Below are positions 5,303-5,415 of a stretch of 5,415 nt of DNA, piece by piece. The notes under the pieces are model-generated. The model had not been told where the DNA came from and ran no database searches. It worked only from the letters and a program-made list of their open reading frames with translations. This DNA is from an uncultured Pleurocapsa sp. (GTDB taxonomy: Bacteria > Cyanobacteriota > Cyanobacteriia > Cyanobacteriales > Xenococcaceae). Numbering within the stretch: the first letter of the stretch is position 1; each line of letters starts with the position of its first letter. The position numbers were made by a program, and so were the translations under genes. The DNA is taken from assembly GCA_937884735.1 (NCBI GenBank), contig CAKZYI010000523.1:1-5415 (forward strand), read 5' to 3'.

Positions 5303-5415
5303 ATGCTTGACGCTTTTTCCAGAGCTGTAGTAAGCGCAGACAGTAAAACTGCTTGCATCGGTGGAGACGAACTACAATCTCTAAAAAACTTTATTTCTGA
5401 AGGAAACACACGCCT
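5303..5415 (+). CDS. cpeB: C-phycoerythrin beta subunit, N-terminal part only
   Basis: Only the first 37 codons are present; the gene runs off the right edge. MLDAFSRAVVSAD, then a GGDELQSLKNFI block and SEGNTR, match the N-terminal helices of phycobiliprotein beta chains. The MLDAFSRAVVSAD opening and IGG turn fit phycoerythrin beta better than phycocyanin beta (usually MFDAF...) or phycoerythrocyanin beta. With CpeA it would form the outer rod discs of the phycobilisome on the thylakoid surface and carry phycoerythrobilin; the chromophore cysteines lie beyond the window. Residue 18 is a cysteine, outside the known bilin sites. Translation is set by a strong ribosome site. cpeA is expected immediately downstream, but this cannot be seen here. 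Confidence 0.9.
   Translation, partial: MLDAFSRAVVSADSKTACIGGDELQSLKNFISEGNTR

Overview
The window comes from a phycoerythrin-containing cyanobacterium. The evidence is the start of a C-phycoerythrin beta gene (cpeB) at the right edge, seven copies of the cyanobacterial HIP1 octamer GCGATCGC (all inside genes), a cyanobacterial-type accD, and AT-rich intergenic DNA. The species cannot be named from this sequence alone.

Layout, left to right. The 5' part of a cobalamin-biosynthesis gene (cbiG-type, probably a CbiG-CobJ fusion) runs leftward off the window from a GTG at 843. Upstream of it, on the same strand, is a small secreted protein of unknown function (973-1281). A non-coding gap of about 265 bases separates this from a rightward gene (1548-2240) that looks like a decayed, C-terminally truncated SIR2-like NAD-binding protein. 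Next come a small DUF2007-like protein (2355-2573) and accD (2602-3528), which encodes the beta subunit of acetyl-CoA carboxylase carboxyltransferase. They are followed by a pterin-4a-carbinolamine dehydratase with an unusual N-terminal signal-like extension (3561-3941) and a secreted FecR-domain protein (4108-5004). A regulatory interval of about 300 bases leads into cpeB, which starts at 5303 and runs off the right edge.

The genes do not form one pathway. The DUF2007-like gene, accD and the dehydratase gene are close together on one strand (28 and 32 bases apart) and may be co-transcribed. The FecR-domain gene stands alone, with no sigma factor or TonB receptor beside it. cpeB should begin a phycoerythrin operon, and its upstream region holds a perfect 7-bp inverted repeat and further related copies of TGTCAA.

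I see no convincing new multi-gene system, transposon, CRISPR array, tRNA or rRNA. The items most worth a second look are the degenerate SIR2-like gene, the apparently exported dehydratase, and the TGTCAA repeats in front of cpeB.
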